DNA from: Streptomyces shenzhenensis
Lineage (GTDB): Bacteria > Actinomycetota > Actinomycetes > Streptomycetales > Streptomycetaceae
Direction of reading: 5' to 3'
Assembly: GCF_003688995.1 (NCBI RefSeq)
Contig: NZ_PENI01000043.1
Coordinates: 17,020 to 81,019, forward strand
DNA length: 64,000 nt
Made by a program: the position numbers and the translations under genes. How positions within the stretch are numbered: the stretch's first letter is position 1; every line of letters starts with the position of its first letter. The notes beneath the pieces were generated by a model, which had not been told where the DNA came from, made no database searches, and was given only the letters and a program-made list of their open reading frames with translations. Shown here piece by piece: positions 42,826 through 53,000 of the stretch.

Positions 42826-45800
42826 GTGAGTCGAATCCCGTTCCACCGCCCCGTCCGGATGACGCCCCCACCGGTGCCGGAGGGCATGACGAAACTGGCC
42901 TCACCGCCCCAGCGGCCCCAGCCGCAGGGCGCGGCCGGATGGCTGATGCTGCTCCTGCCGCTGCTGTCCAGCGTGAGCATGGCCGCGTACATGGTGGCCT
43001 ACGGCAAGGCATGGATGATCCTGCTGGGGTTCGCCTTCGTCGTGGTGTCCGTGGGCATCACCATCGGCGTGCGGATGCAGCTGCGGAGCAGTCGGCGCCG
43101 CAACCAGTTCCGGCAGCGGGAGCGGTACCTGGAGTACCTGGCCGGTGTACGCAAGCGGGCTCAGCTGAGCAGGGTCGGCCAGCAGGCCGCCGACGCCTGG
43201 CGGCATCCGCACCCCGAGCGGCTGTGGGCGATAGCCACCCAGCGGCGCCGGGTGTGGGAACGCCGCCCCGGTGACACCGACTTCCTCCAACTGCGGCTCG
43301 GCACCGGCACGGTGCCGCTGGCCGACGCGCTGCGCGTCCCGGAGCAGAGCGATCCGACCATCGAGGTCGACATCCAGTGCCAGCACGCCGCCGCCGAACT
43401 CGTCAAGGCGCACAGCACGGTGGACGGCCAGGCCGCCTGGCTGGACCTGCGGGCGTCCGGCGTGGTCAGTCTGCTGGGGCCGCGCCCGCGCACCCGTGAA
43501 CTGGCCCAGACCCTGCTGCTGCAGCTGTCGGTGCTGCACGCCCCCGACGACGTGCGGGTCGCGGTCGTCACCGGCGGCAACTCCGCCTGGGACTGGGCGA
43601 AGTGGCTGCCGCACGCCCAGGACCCCGACCCGCGGGCACAGAGCCGCGAGCAGGAGGTCGTCCCCCTGCTCGCCGACGACCTCGCCGGAATCCACGATCA
43701 ACTGCGGGCCGCCCTCGACGAAGCGGTCGCGGCCCGCGCCGAACGCAACGGCCGTCTCATCGCCCAGCGTGAGAGCGGCCCGCGCCGCCACCTGGTCGTC
43801 TTCCTGGACGACTACGAACCCGGGGCCTCCTGGGCCCGATCCGCACTCCTGGCCGACCTGTTCACCGAGGCGGGACCCGACCTGGGGGTCCACGTGGTGT
43901 GCCTCGTGGAGGAGGAGGGCTCCGAACCGGGCCGGGTCGACGTACGCGCCCGTACGGACGCACGCGGTGGACTCGTCCTGGAGGGACGCATGCCGGGCCT
44001 GTACGCGGCGATCGAGAGGGGCGCCGCCGACGAGCCGGCGCCCGCCGTCCTGGCGGCCACCGCGCGTGCGCTGGCACCGCTGAGGCTGTCCGGCGAACGC
44101 GAACAGGTCCTCGCCGAGGACGTCTCCCTCTCGGGGATGCTCGGCTTCGCGGACATGGCGGCCTTCGACCCGGCCGCCGGGCGGCGCAGCCCCGACGCGA
44201 AGGACCTTCTCAGCGTCCCCATCGGGGTGACCGGCACCGGCGAACCGCTGCACCTCGACCTCAAGGAGTCGGCGCAGGGCGGCATCGGCCCGCACGGGCT
44301 GGTCGTCGGCGCCACCGGATCCGGCAAGAGCGAGCTGCTGCGCACCCTCGTCACCGGTATGGCCATGGTGCACGCGCCGGAACACCTGGCCTTCGTCCTC
44401 GTCGACTTCAAGGGCGGCGCCACTTTCGCGGGCGTCACCGAACTGCCGCACGTGTCCGGCCTGATCACCAACCTCGCCGACGACCTCGCACTGGTGGACC
44501 GGATGCGCAAGGCCCTGCAGGGCGAACAGCAGCGCCGGCAGCGCATGCTGCGGGAGGCCGGGAACGTCGACTCCGTGCGCGAGTACCAGCTCCGTCAGGC
44601 CGCCGGCGGCACTGACGTCAACGGCAGACCGCTCGACCCCCTGCCCTACCTGTTCGTCATCGTCGACGAGTTCGGCGAACTTCTCTCCCAACGGCCGGAC
44701 TTCATCGAACTGTTCGTCCAGATCGGCCGGGTCGGGCGCTCGCTCGGCATGCACCTGCTGCTGGCCACCCAGCGCCTTGAGGAAGGCAGGCTGCGCGGCC
44801 TGGAGTCCCATCTGTCCTACCGGATCTGCCTGCGGACCTTCAGCGCCGCCGAGTCCCGTGCCGTCCTCGGCACCCCCGACGCCTACGCGCTGCCCGCCAT
44901 CCCGGGCTCCGCCTATCTGAAGGTCGACGAGTCGATCTACGAGCGCTTCCGCGTCGCGCACGTGTCGGCGCCCTACCGCGAACAGGACTCCGACGCCGCT
45001 GCCGTGGCCGCCGAACCGGTTCCCTTCGCCGTGCACGGAGACCTCGCCCCGCTCGCACCCCAGGGGGAGAACGAGGCGACCCGCCGGGAGTGGACCCCGG
45101 ACGGGGGCGCGACCGAGCTGCAGATCGCGGTCGAGCGACTCGTGAACAAGGACATCCCGGGCCACCAGGTGTGGCTGCCCCCGCTGCCCGCGCACTTCGC
45201 CCTCAGCTCGCTGCTCGGCGAGCCGGAGGTCGACCCGGAGCTGGGCCTGCGCTGCTCCCTGTGGCCCTACACGGGCCGGCTGGTGTTCCCGATCGGCGTG
45301 ATCGACGTGCCCTCGCGCCAGGAACAGATCCCCCTCACGGCGGATCTGACGGGACGCCAAGGGCATATCGCGCTGGTGGGCGCCCCGCAGAGCGGCAAGT
45401 CGACCTTCCTGCGCACCGCGATGCTCAGCGCCATGCTCACCCACACCCCCGAAGAACTGCAGTTCTACGCCATCGACATGGGTGGCGGCTCGCTGCACGG
45501 ACTGAGCGACGCACCCCATGTCGCCGGCATCGCGGGCCGCCGCGACGAGGAGCGGGTGCGCAGGGTGCTGGCCGAGGTCAGCAGCCTGGTCACCGCACGC
45601 GAGCGGATGTTCCGCGACCTGCGCATCCAGTCGGCGGCCGAACTGCGCACCCGCCGCGCCGAGGGCCACCTGCCCGAGGGCGTGCGGGCCGCGGACATCG
45701 TGCTGGTCGTCGACAACTGGGCCGCCCTGCACACCTCCGACGACAACGCCGTCACCACCCTCACCGACATCGCCGTCCGCGGCCTCGGTGTCGGAGTCCA

Positions 45801-47010
45801 CCTGTGGCTGACCGCCAACCGGTGGGCGGAGATCCGCGTCGGCCTGCGCGACAACATCCCGGGCCGTCTCGAACTGTGGCTCAACGACCCCTCCGAGTCC
45901 GAGATCAGCCGCCCCGCCGCCCGTGCCCTGGGCCAGAGCGTTCCGGGCAGGGGGCTGGCCTCACCCGGACTCACCCACCACATCGCGCTGCCCCGGCTGG
46001 ACGGCGTGGACGGCATGGACGGGATCGCCGACGCCGAGCGCCGGCTGGTGTCCAGGATCGCGGAGAGCTGGCCGCGGGCCGCGGCCCCGGCACTGCGCGT
46101 ACTGCCCGACCGGATCACCGTCCGCGAGTTGTCCGCGGCCGCGGCGCCGACGCCCGCCGAACGCTGGGAGGGCCACGGCGCCGCCCTCGGCGAACGCGAG
46201 GTACCCGTCGCGCTGCGCGAGTCCGACCTGGCTCCCGTCGGACTCGATCTGACCTCGAACGACCCGCACTTCGTGGTCTTCGGCGACTCGGGATCCGGCA
46301 AGACCGCGTTCCTGCGTGCCTGGATGCGCGGTCTTGCCGCCCGCCACACCGCCCACGAGCTACGGTTCATGATCGTCGACTACCGGCACAGCCTGCTGGG
46401 CGTGGTGGCCGACGAGTACATCGGTGCCCGCGGCGGCAACTCCGACCTGGTCGCCGGGCAGGTCGGGGCCCTTGCCGAGACGCTGCGCTCCCGGATGCCT
46501 CCGGCCGACATCACTCCCACTCAGCTCGCCGAGCGCGGCTGGTGGGAGGGGCCCGAACTGTACGTCGTCGTGGACGACTACGACCTGGCGGCGGGCAGCA
46601 TGGGACGCGGCCCGCTGGCTCCGCTGGCCGAGTTCATCCAGCAGGCGGACGAGTTGGGCTTCCACCTCGTACTGGCCCGACGGGTCGGTGGCGCCGCCCG
46701 AGCCCTGCTGTCGGACCCGCTGCTGAGCAGGCTCAAGGAGATCGGCTCCGGTGGCCTGCTGCTGTCCGGCGACCACCGCGAAGGGGTCCTCATCAACGAG
46801 CAGCGCGCGTACCGCCGTCAGCCCGGTCGCGGGACGCTGGTCCGCCGGGGCCACGAGCCCACCCTCGTCCAGGTCGCCATGGACGAGCGGGACGTGCCGG
46901 CCGAGGAGTCCGTAGCGCCGTCCGGCACCGGTGCCGGTGATCGGCGGGCCGGTGAACTTCGCACCGAAGATCCGCCCACGACGCGAGCACAGCCCGTGAT
47001 CCGGACCTAG
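42826..47010 (+). CDS. eccC: EccC-like type VII secretion FtsK/SpoIIIE ATPase, 1394 aa
   Basis: GTG 42826 begins a fused EccCa/EccCb protein. Two transmembrane helices lie at about residues 38-84 (WLMLLLPLLSSVSMAAYMVA then AWMILLGFAFVVVSVGITIG). Three ATPase domains follow. Walker A lysines are K501 (GATGSGKS), K858 (GAPQSGKS) and K1159 (GDSGSGKT). Domain 1 has an intact Walker B with Glu (YLFVIVDEFGELL). Domain 2 (VLVVDNW) and domain 3 (LYVVVDDYDL) lack that Glu, as in characterised EccC, where domain 1 hydrolyses and domain 3 binds the substrate tail. It is the motor of the locus. Confidence 0.95.
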   Translation: MSRIPFHRPVRMTPPPVPEGMTKLASPPQRPQPQGAAGWLMLLLPLLSSVSMAAYMVAYGKAWMILLGFAFVVVSVGITIGVRMQLRSSRRRNQFRQRERYLEYLAGVRKRAQLSRVGQQAADAWRHPHPERLWAIATQRRRVWERRPGDTDFLQLRLGTGTVPLADALRVPEQSDPTIEVDIQCQHAAAELVKAHSTVDGQAAWLDLRASGVVSLLGPRPRTRELAQTLLLQLSVLHAPDDVRVAVVTGGNSAWDWAKWLPHAQDPDPRAQSREQEVVPLLADDLAGIHDQLRAALDEAVAARAERNGRLIAQRESGPRRHLVVFLDDYEPGASWARSALLADLFTEAGPDLGVHVVCLVEEEGSEPGRVDVRARTDARGGLVLEGRMPGLYAAIERGAADEPAPAVLAATARALAPLRLSGEREQVLAEDVSLSGMLGFADMAAFDPAAGRRSPDAKDLLSVPIGVTGTGEPLHLDLKESAQGGIGPHGLVVGATGSGKSELLRTLVTGMAMVHAPEHLAFVLVDFKGGATFAGVTELPHVSGLITNLADDLALVDRMRKALQGEQQRRQRMLREAGNVDSVREYQLRQAAGGTDVNGRPLDPLPYLFVIVDEFGELLSQRPDFIELFVQIGRVGRSLGMHLLLATQRLEEGRLRGLESHLSYRICLRTFSAAESRAVLGTPDAYALPAIPGSAYLKVDESIYERFRVAHVSAPYREQDSDAAAVAAEPVPFAVHGDLAPLAPQGENEATRREWTPDGGATELQIAVERLVNKDIPGHQVWLPPLPAHFALSSLLGEPEVDPELGLRCSLWPYTGRLVFPIGVIDVPSRQEQIPLTADLTGRQGHIALVGAPQSGKSTFLRTAMLSAMLTHTPEELQFYAIDMGGGSLHGLSDAPHVAGIAGRRDEERVRRVLAEVSSLVTARERMFRDLRIQSAAELRTRRAEGHLPEGVRAADIVLVVDNWAALHTSDDNAVTTLTDIAVRGLGVGVHLWLTANRWAEIRVGLRDNIPGRLELWLNDPSESEISRPAARALGQSVPGRGLASPGLTHHIALPRLDGVDGMDGIADAERRLVSRIAESWPRAAAPALRVLPDRITVRELSAAAAPTPAERWEGHGAALGEREVPVALRESDLAPVGLDLTSNDPHFVVFGDSGSGKTAFLRAWMRGLAARHTAHELRFMIVDYRHSLLGVVADEYIGARGGNSDLVAGQVGALAETLRSRMPPADITPTQLAERGWWEGPELYVVVDDYDLAAGSMGRGPLAPLAEFIQQADELGFHLVLARRVGGAARALLSDPLLSRLKEIGSGGLLLSGDHREGVLINEQRAYRRQPGRGTLVRRGHEPTLVQVAMDERDVPAEESVAPSGTGAGDRRAGELRTEDPPTTRAQPVIRT

Positions 47011-47088
47011 CCACCTGTCAAGACCGCCCGGTGCGGCACCAGTCAGGCGACCGTCGAACACATCACGCCCAGGGAGGGCGGCCTCACC

Positions 47089-50000
47089 ATGGAAGACGCG
47101 GATTCTGTACTCGGCGACATCAAGGTCGAGGAGATGTACGCCCTGGGCAACGCCTGGATCCAGCTCGGTGACGTTCTTCACGAGCGCCGGGTCGCCGTCA
47201 ATGGCCACGTGGACGGGATCGGCATGACCGGGGCGGCGGGCGATCAGGCGCGCCGGGCGTGGGAGGAAGGGCTTGCCCTGACCTTCGACGCCGCCGCCGA
47301 GAAGGCGTGGACGATCGGGCAGACGATCAACCGCTACGCCGACGAGTTGTACAAGGCGGCCGAGGAGTACGCGGAGCAGCTCAACGCCGCCATGTGGGCG
47401 GACATCCTGGGCGTCATCTTCGGGCTCGTCCTCATCGGCCTCGGGCCGATCCTCGCACGGGTGATGTCGCTCGTCGGTTCGCTGCTGGCCAGGCTCATCC
47501 CCATCGTGACCGCGATCGGGAGCCGGCTCGGCACTGTGGGGGGCGCGATCGCCGGTGCCGTCGGGGGCGCCGTTGTCGGTGCCGGGACCGAGGTGGCCCT
47601 CGACCTCGGTCTCGGCGCGCTGGGCGCCGAGATCGCGGGTGCCGACTTCGACGTGACCTGGACCGTGGCCATCAGCGCCATCGTCGGGGCGGGCTTCGGC
47701 GCGCACGGCGGTGGCTTGATGGGCTGGCATTACGGCGGTGGGGGGCGCTCCTTCGTTCCCAAGCCCACTCCTGGTGGCGACGCCTCGCCGGCGGCCGTGC
47801 CTCCCGGTGTCACCCCGTCCACCGTCAAACCCATGCCGGGTGGCGGCGATGGGACGGTTGCGCCTCTGTCCCGGACGCCTGACGGCGACCTCTCCCTGCC
47901 CACCCCTGACGGCCTGGGCAGGGGAGACGGATCGTTGGCTCCTCCTCCGTCCGGCGGCAGGGACGGCGTCTCCGTCAAGGACAGCCACCCCACCAACAGC
48001 GGCCCCGGCAACGGACGTTCGGGCGACCTCGGCATGCCCGCCCAAGCGACGAAGTCCGACGCCTCCTCCACGGCACCGCTCCCCACTCCGCTACCGGGCC
48101 GCGGGAACTCGCCGACTGAGACTCCCGGCTCGGCCCCCCAGCCGGGTCCGGCCGGACGCGACAGCGGCAGCACCCCTGCCCCGCAGCCACCGGTCACCAC
48201 GCATCCCGTCGGCTCCGGGGACGGGGCCGGCCTCACCCCGCCCGCCGGGAAGCGCCCCGATGGCCCCCCGGTCGCTCCGGACTCCCGGGTCACCCCGGAC
48301 TCCCAGCCCGCCGGCGGGCCGCCCAGTGGTCGCGGCTCCAACTCCCCTGTCCCGTCCCAGAGCCGGCCGACCGGTGGTTCGGACGGTTCGGGTTTTGCCG
48401 GGTCGGGGCATCGGCTGGGTGGGGGTCAGAGTGACCCGCATGGTCAGACGTCGCTGCGTCCGGATGGGAGCAGCAAGCTGCCGAGTGGGGACACCAGTGC
48501 GCCTGTGCGTACGCAGTCGGGTGGTTCGGGCGGTTCGGATCCCATGGCTAATTCGGGTCGGCGGTTGGGGGATGGTGAGCGGGTTGAGCCGCCGCTTCGG
48601 GCGTCGGATTCCAAGCCGGGTTCGGCGGATCCCATGGCTAATTCGGGTCGGCGGTTGGGGGATGGTGAGCGGGTTGAGCCGCCGCTTCGGGCGTCGGATT
48701 CCAAGCCGGGTTCGGCGGATCCCATGGCCAATCCGGGTCGGCGGTTGGGGGATGGTCAGCGGGTTGAGCCGCCGCATCGGACACCGGATTCCAAGCCTGG
48801 CCCGAGGGGGGAGTCTTCCAGGCCTGATGGTTCCGGTGGTTCGGATCCGGTCGTCAACCCGCGCCGAGAGTCGGGTGGGGGGCAGGGTGATCAGGATGGT
48901 CGCACTGCGCCGCCGCCGGGCAGGGCGAAAGACGGGGCGGAAGGAGCTCCGGGAACGAGTGGGAAGCCCTTGAGGAGTCCACGTCCTGGTAATGGCCCCC
49001 GGATTGTCGAGCTGAAGGACCTTGCGGACGAGTCGCGTGCCGAGGCTTCGGGAACGGGTGGGAAGTCGTCGGGGGGTTCGCGTCCTGGTCATGACCGGCC
49101 CGCTGGGATCGCTGACCTTCCCGGTAGGTCGCCCGACGGTGACAGGGGTTCGGGTGCCGGCGGCGGTAGCCTGCGCACCAACCGCGGCAGTAGCAGTACC
49201 ACGCAAGTCGAGACACCGCCCCTGGGTAAGCGCTTCGGAGGTGGCAGGGGTGCCGGCCCCCGGATCGACACTCGGCCTGGTGCGGAGGACGGCCGCTCGT
49301 CCTCGTCCGCCAAGGACCAGTCCTCGGAGACGACAAGCCCGAAGTCGGACCAGAGAACGGCGGAGTCCACGTCGGCCCCCACCTCGTCGCGGTCGGACGA
49401 AGCGCCTGAGACTGCGTTGTCGGAGTCCAAGTCCGCTACGTCTACGGCGTCTGGGTCGGAGGTGGCGTCGCCCAGGACCGCGTTGTCGGAGCCCGGGTCG
49501 ACGCAGCGGATGAGCGGCCCGCAGGACAGCCCGCATCACACACCCGCCGAGGCCGACGGTGCTCCGTCGCGTGGGGCGGGGGATGGCTCCAAGTCTGGTG
49601 CGACGTCGCCGAGTCCGTCCGTTCCGGACGGTCAGCGGTCGGGTGCCGGTGAGGGCAACCTGCGCGCCAACAACGGCAGTGACAGTGTCACCTACACCAC
49701 GACACACTCTTCGGGCGAGCAGCCCGCCGGCCAGAGGGGCGCCCGGTCCGGCGGAGACGATGCCCGTCCGTCGTCGTCCCGCACCTCGCAGTCTTCCGGG
49801 AACGGTTCCAGGAACCTCAGCCCCGACGAATCGGGGCAGGGTCCGGCCGGCCGTGACGAAGGGCGCGACGTGTCACCGGCTGAGGCCAGGAAGCCGGATG
49901 CCCAACTCGCGGATGCCCGCCGTGACGACGGCTCCGCCACCGAACAGCGGCCCGCCTCGGACCGGCCCGTCACGGAACCCCTCGTCTCATCGGGGCACCG

Positions 50001-53000
50001 CGGCTCCGGCACGACGGCCGGGGACAACGTCCGTCCGTCCTCGCCCGACAAGGCACGGCCTTCTGGGAAGGCCGCTGACTCGAAGGCCGAGCCCACGCGG
50101 CCGTCGTCGACAGGCGACACCGTCACCCACTCGGCCAGAACACCGGACGGTGACCGGCTCGGCGCACCCAGGGCGGGGAACGGCCCCGTCAGGGACGCCG
50201 AGGACAGGACCCCCGTGCGTACCCCGGGGCAGACGGACCACATGGTGCCCCCCTCCGCTCCATCGCACGAAATGCCTGTGTCTCCCGTGCCCGCCACGAC
50301 ACCGGACAGGGGCACGGCCGGCTCGATTGCCGCGTCGAGGGCGGAGGACTCCACCTCGTCCGAGCCGGTCGGCACGCCGCCGCGCACGGCGGACCCCGGC
50401 ACCGGCGCGGAGCGGGGCGGGCGTACGAGCGGACACCAGGAGGGCGGCGAGGTTCCGGCCCTCCGACGGGACACAGACACGGCGCCCACCACGGGCATCA
50501 CTCCTGTGCCGGACGCTCCTTCCCCCAGTCACCGTCACCCGGGCGCGGCGCGTTTCGACATCGACGCCGCCCGGGCGCGGCTCGCGGATCCGGGTGTGTC
50601 ACCGGAACGCCGGGAGGAGTCTGTGCTCTGGGCCGAACGCGCGGTGCTGGACCGTATTCAGCAAGTCGCACCGGATGAGAACCCCTTGGGTGTCGTGCCG
50701 CGGCCCGAGAGGGTCGTGGAACTCGTCGCCGCAGAGCACCTGCGCGCAGGGCACCTGCCGGCGACGGCCCTGCTGGGCTCCCTCGTCAGGGGCCCCGAGG
50801 TCGCCGCACAGCCCGCAGCACAGCCGCAGCCCCGGCCGGAGCCTCAGCCGGAGCCCGAGGCCGGCGTGCGGCCGCAATCGGACTCCGAGCAACTGCCGGC
50901 TCTGCCGGTGCCGGACGGGAGGGGTGCCGACGCCGCGGCGTCAGAGGCCGTTCCGCCCGCGGGGAGCATCGTCCCCACGGCGCCCACGTCCTCGGCAGAG
51001 TCGACCGCGATCGGCTCCGCCTCGGGTCCGGTGGCCGCGTCCGGTGCGGAGACCGTCCTGCCCGGGTCCTCGGACGAGTCTCCGGAATCCTCCTCGTCCG
51101 CGGTGCCGGACTCTGCTGGGGAAGGGGAAGACCGGCTGGGGTCGGAGTCTGAAGGGCCGGACGTCCTCTTCGCGCCGCCGGCTCGTGGGGCGGGGCTGGA
51201 TCCGATTCGTGACTGGCCGGAGATCTCGGCGAGTGGCGGGTCGCGCCGTTCTTCCGCGCTGCGTGCCATTGATCGGGCGGTGTCGCGGTTGCCGCGCGAT
51301 GCGGGGCCTGAGGATTTGCGGAATGTGCTGGTCAGCGTGACGGAATGGAAGAGTGACAAGGGGCCGGAGAGCAGGCGATGGGATGCTGTTTCGCGTCTGG
51401 AGGCGGCGGTCCGCGAGAGGATGGATCAGCTTGCTCCTCCTGCGCGTGTTTCCGTCCGCGACAGGGTGGAGCAGCGTGCTTCCGGGCGTACGCCTGTGCG
51501 TGGGGGCTATTCCGCCCAGCCTGGGCCTTCTTCGCGGCGAGGCGAGCCGCCTGTTGTGGCGCCGCTGGTCTCTGCCGCTCCGGGAGCGGCGGAGGGGTTC
51601 GGTCCGGCCAGTGGGTTGGAGGCCGAGTTGCACCGGTACCGGGTGGAGCTGCCCCGTGGCGCGGAGGTCGAGGAGTTCGGCGACATCGTGGAGCTGCCCG
51701 GGCTTCTGACGATCACGTTGGACAAGGCTGGGGGAGTGCCGGTCCCTGAGATCGTCACGAAGCCGGCTCGTGGTCTGGTGCGAGGGCCGGCGGACGGCCG
51801 GGCCGAACGGTCCGAGGTGCAGGCGGCCGTCAACGACGTGATGTCCCGGCTCCGGCACGCGAGGCCGGGAGCGAGAATCGGGCAGATCTTCCCCGAATCG
51901 GCAGGATATGTAGTGGATCCCCTCGCGGAGGATCTGCCGGTAAGGATCAACGAGGCCGGATACGCGACGCTGGTGCATCACACGGCGACCGCTCCGACCT
52001 CACGACTCGTGGCGTTCATCGAACACGTCAGGGGCCGTATGCGGCGCGAGTCCCCACCCGTGCAGATCGCTCATGCGGATGCGGGCGCCGGCCTTGCATT
52101 CGGTGCCTGGGCCCGTCAGGACTTCGCACGCTGGCTCAGCCAATACCCGCGCTGGGCCGATGCCGCGAACCCGTGGGACGGCGACGAACTGGAAGGCGCG
52201 CTCGCGCTCGGATACACTCAGGTCGCCGCCACTGTGCGAGGAGCAACGCTCGACTGGACACAGCGGCCGAAGGACCTCACTGCGGTGGCCTCCCGCGATT
52301 CTCTCGCGGCCCTGCGGAGCAGCCTTGGTGAGGGGCCCCGCGCGTACCTTGAGCATCGGGCGCCGAGCATCGCCGCCCATTTCGCGAGCCGCTTCGACAA
52401 TGAGATCGTCGTAAGGGACGGGAGTGTCCTCGACCTGCCGCTGACGATGTCAGGCGACTCGTCGCGCGCGAGGGGCGGCTCGTCGCGCGCGACGGTCCGC
52501 CAGTACCTCGACAACCTGCTCCTGGCCACGCCGGAACGGATCGTGACCCAGTATCAGGCACTGGGGGTGCGTACCCACTTCCGCACACTGGAGACCAATC
52601 CCGACCACCGGGGTGTGCCGCGCATCGAGCCACCCGTCGTCAGGATGGAGACCCGGCCTTACGCGTCGACGAGCGAGACTCCGCAGACCATCGCGCGTGA
52701 CAGCGACACCCTGGCGGTCCTCTCCCTCAACCTCTACAACGAGGCGAGGCTGGACCGCGGACTGCCGTCGGTCGGCCGGCCCCTCGCCCCCGCCCAGCCC
52801 GACTTCCTGTTCGCGCCGCCCGCCACGACTGCGCCGTCAGTACGAACGGCCGGCAGCACGGTGCCGGCGGAACCCGCCCCCGCCCCTGCCCCGTCACCCA
52901 CTCCTCTCCCGCCGTCTCTCGTGGAGACGGCGGCCGGGCTCGTCGCGATGGACGCGGACGCGCGCGCACGGGAGCTGGCGTCGCTGCCGCGGCGGGACCG

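Noticed and set aside
42901..45801. 966-codon minus-strand frame opposite eccC
   Set aside because: Shadow frame; the plus strand has the three Walker A motifs and clear family structure.
48541..48800. Considered whether the 90-bp repeat is a CRISPR or regulatory array
   Set aside because: Units are contiguous without spacers, keep the reading frame and encode a 30-residue protein repeat, so this is a coding tandem repeat.
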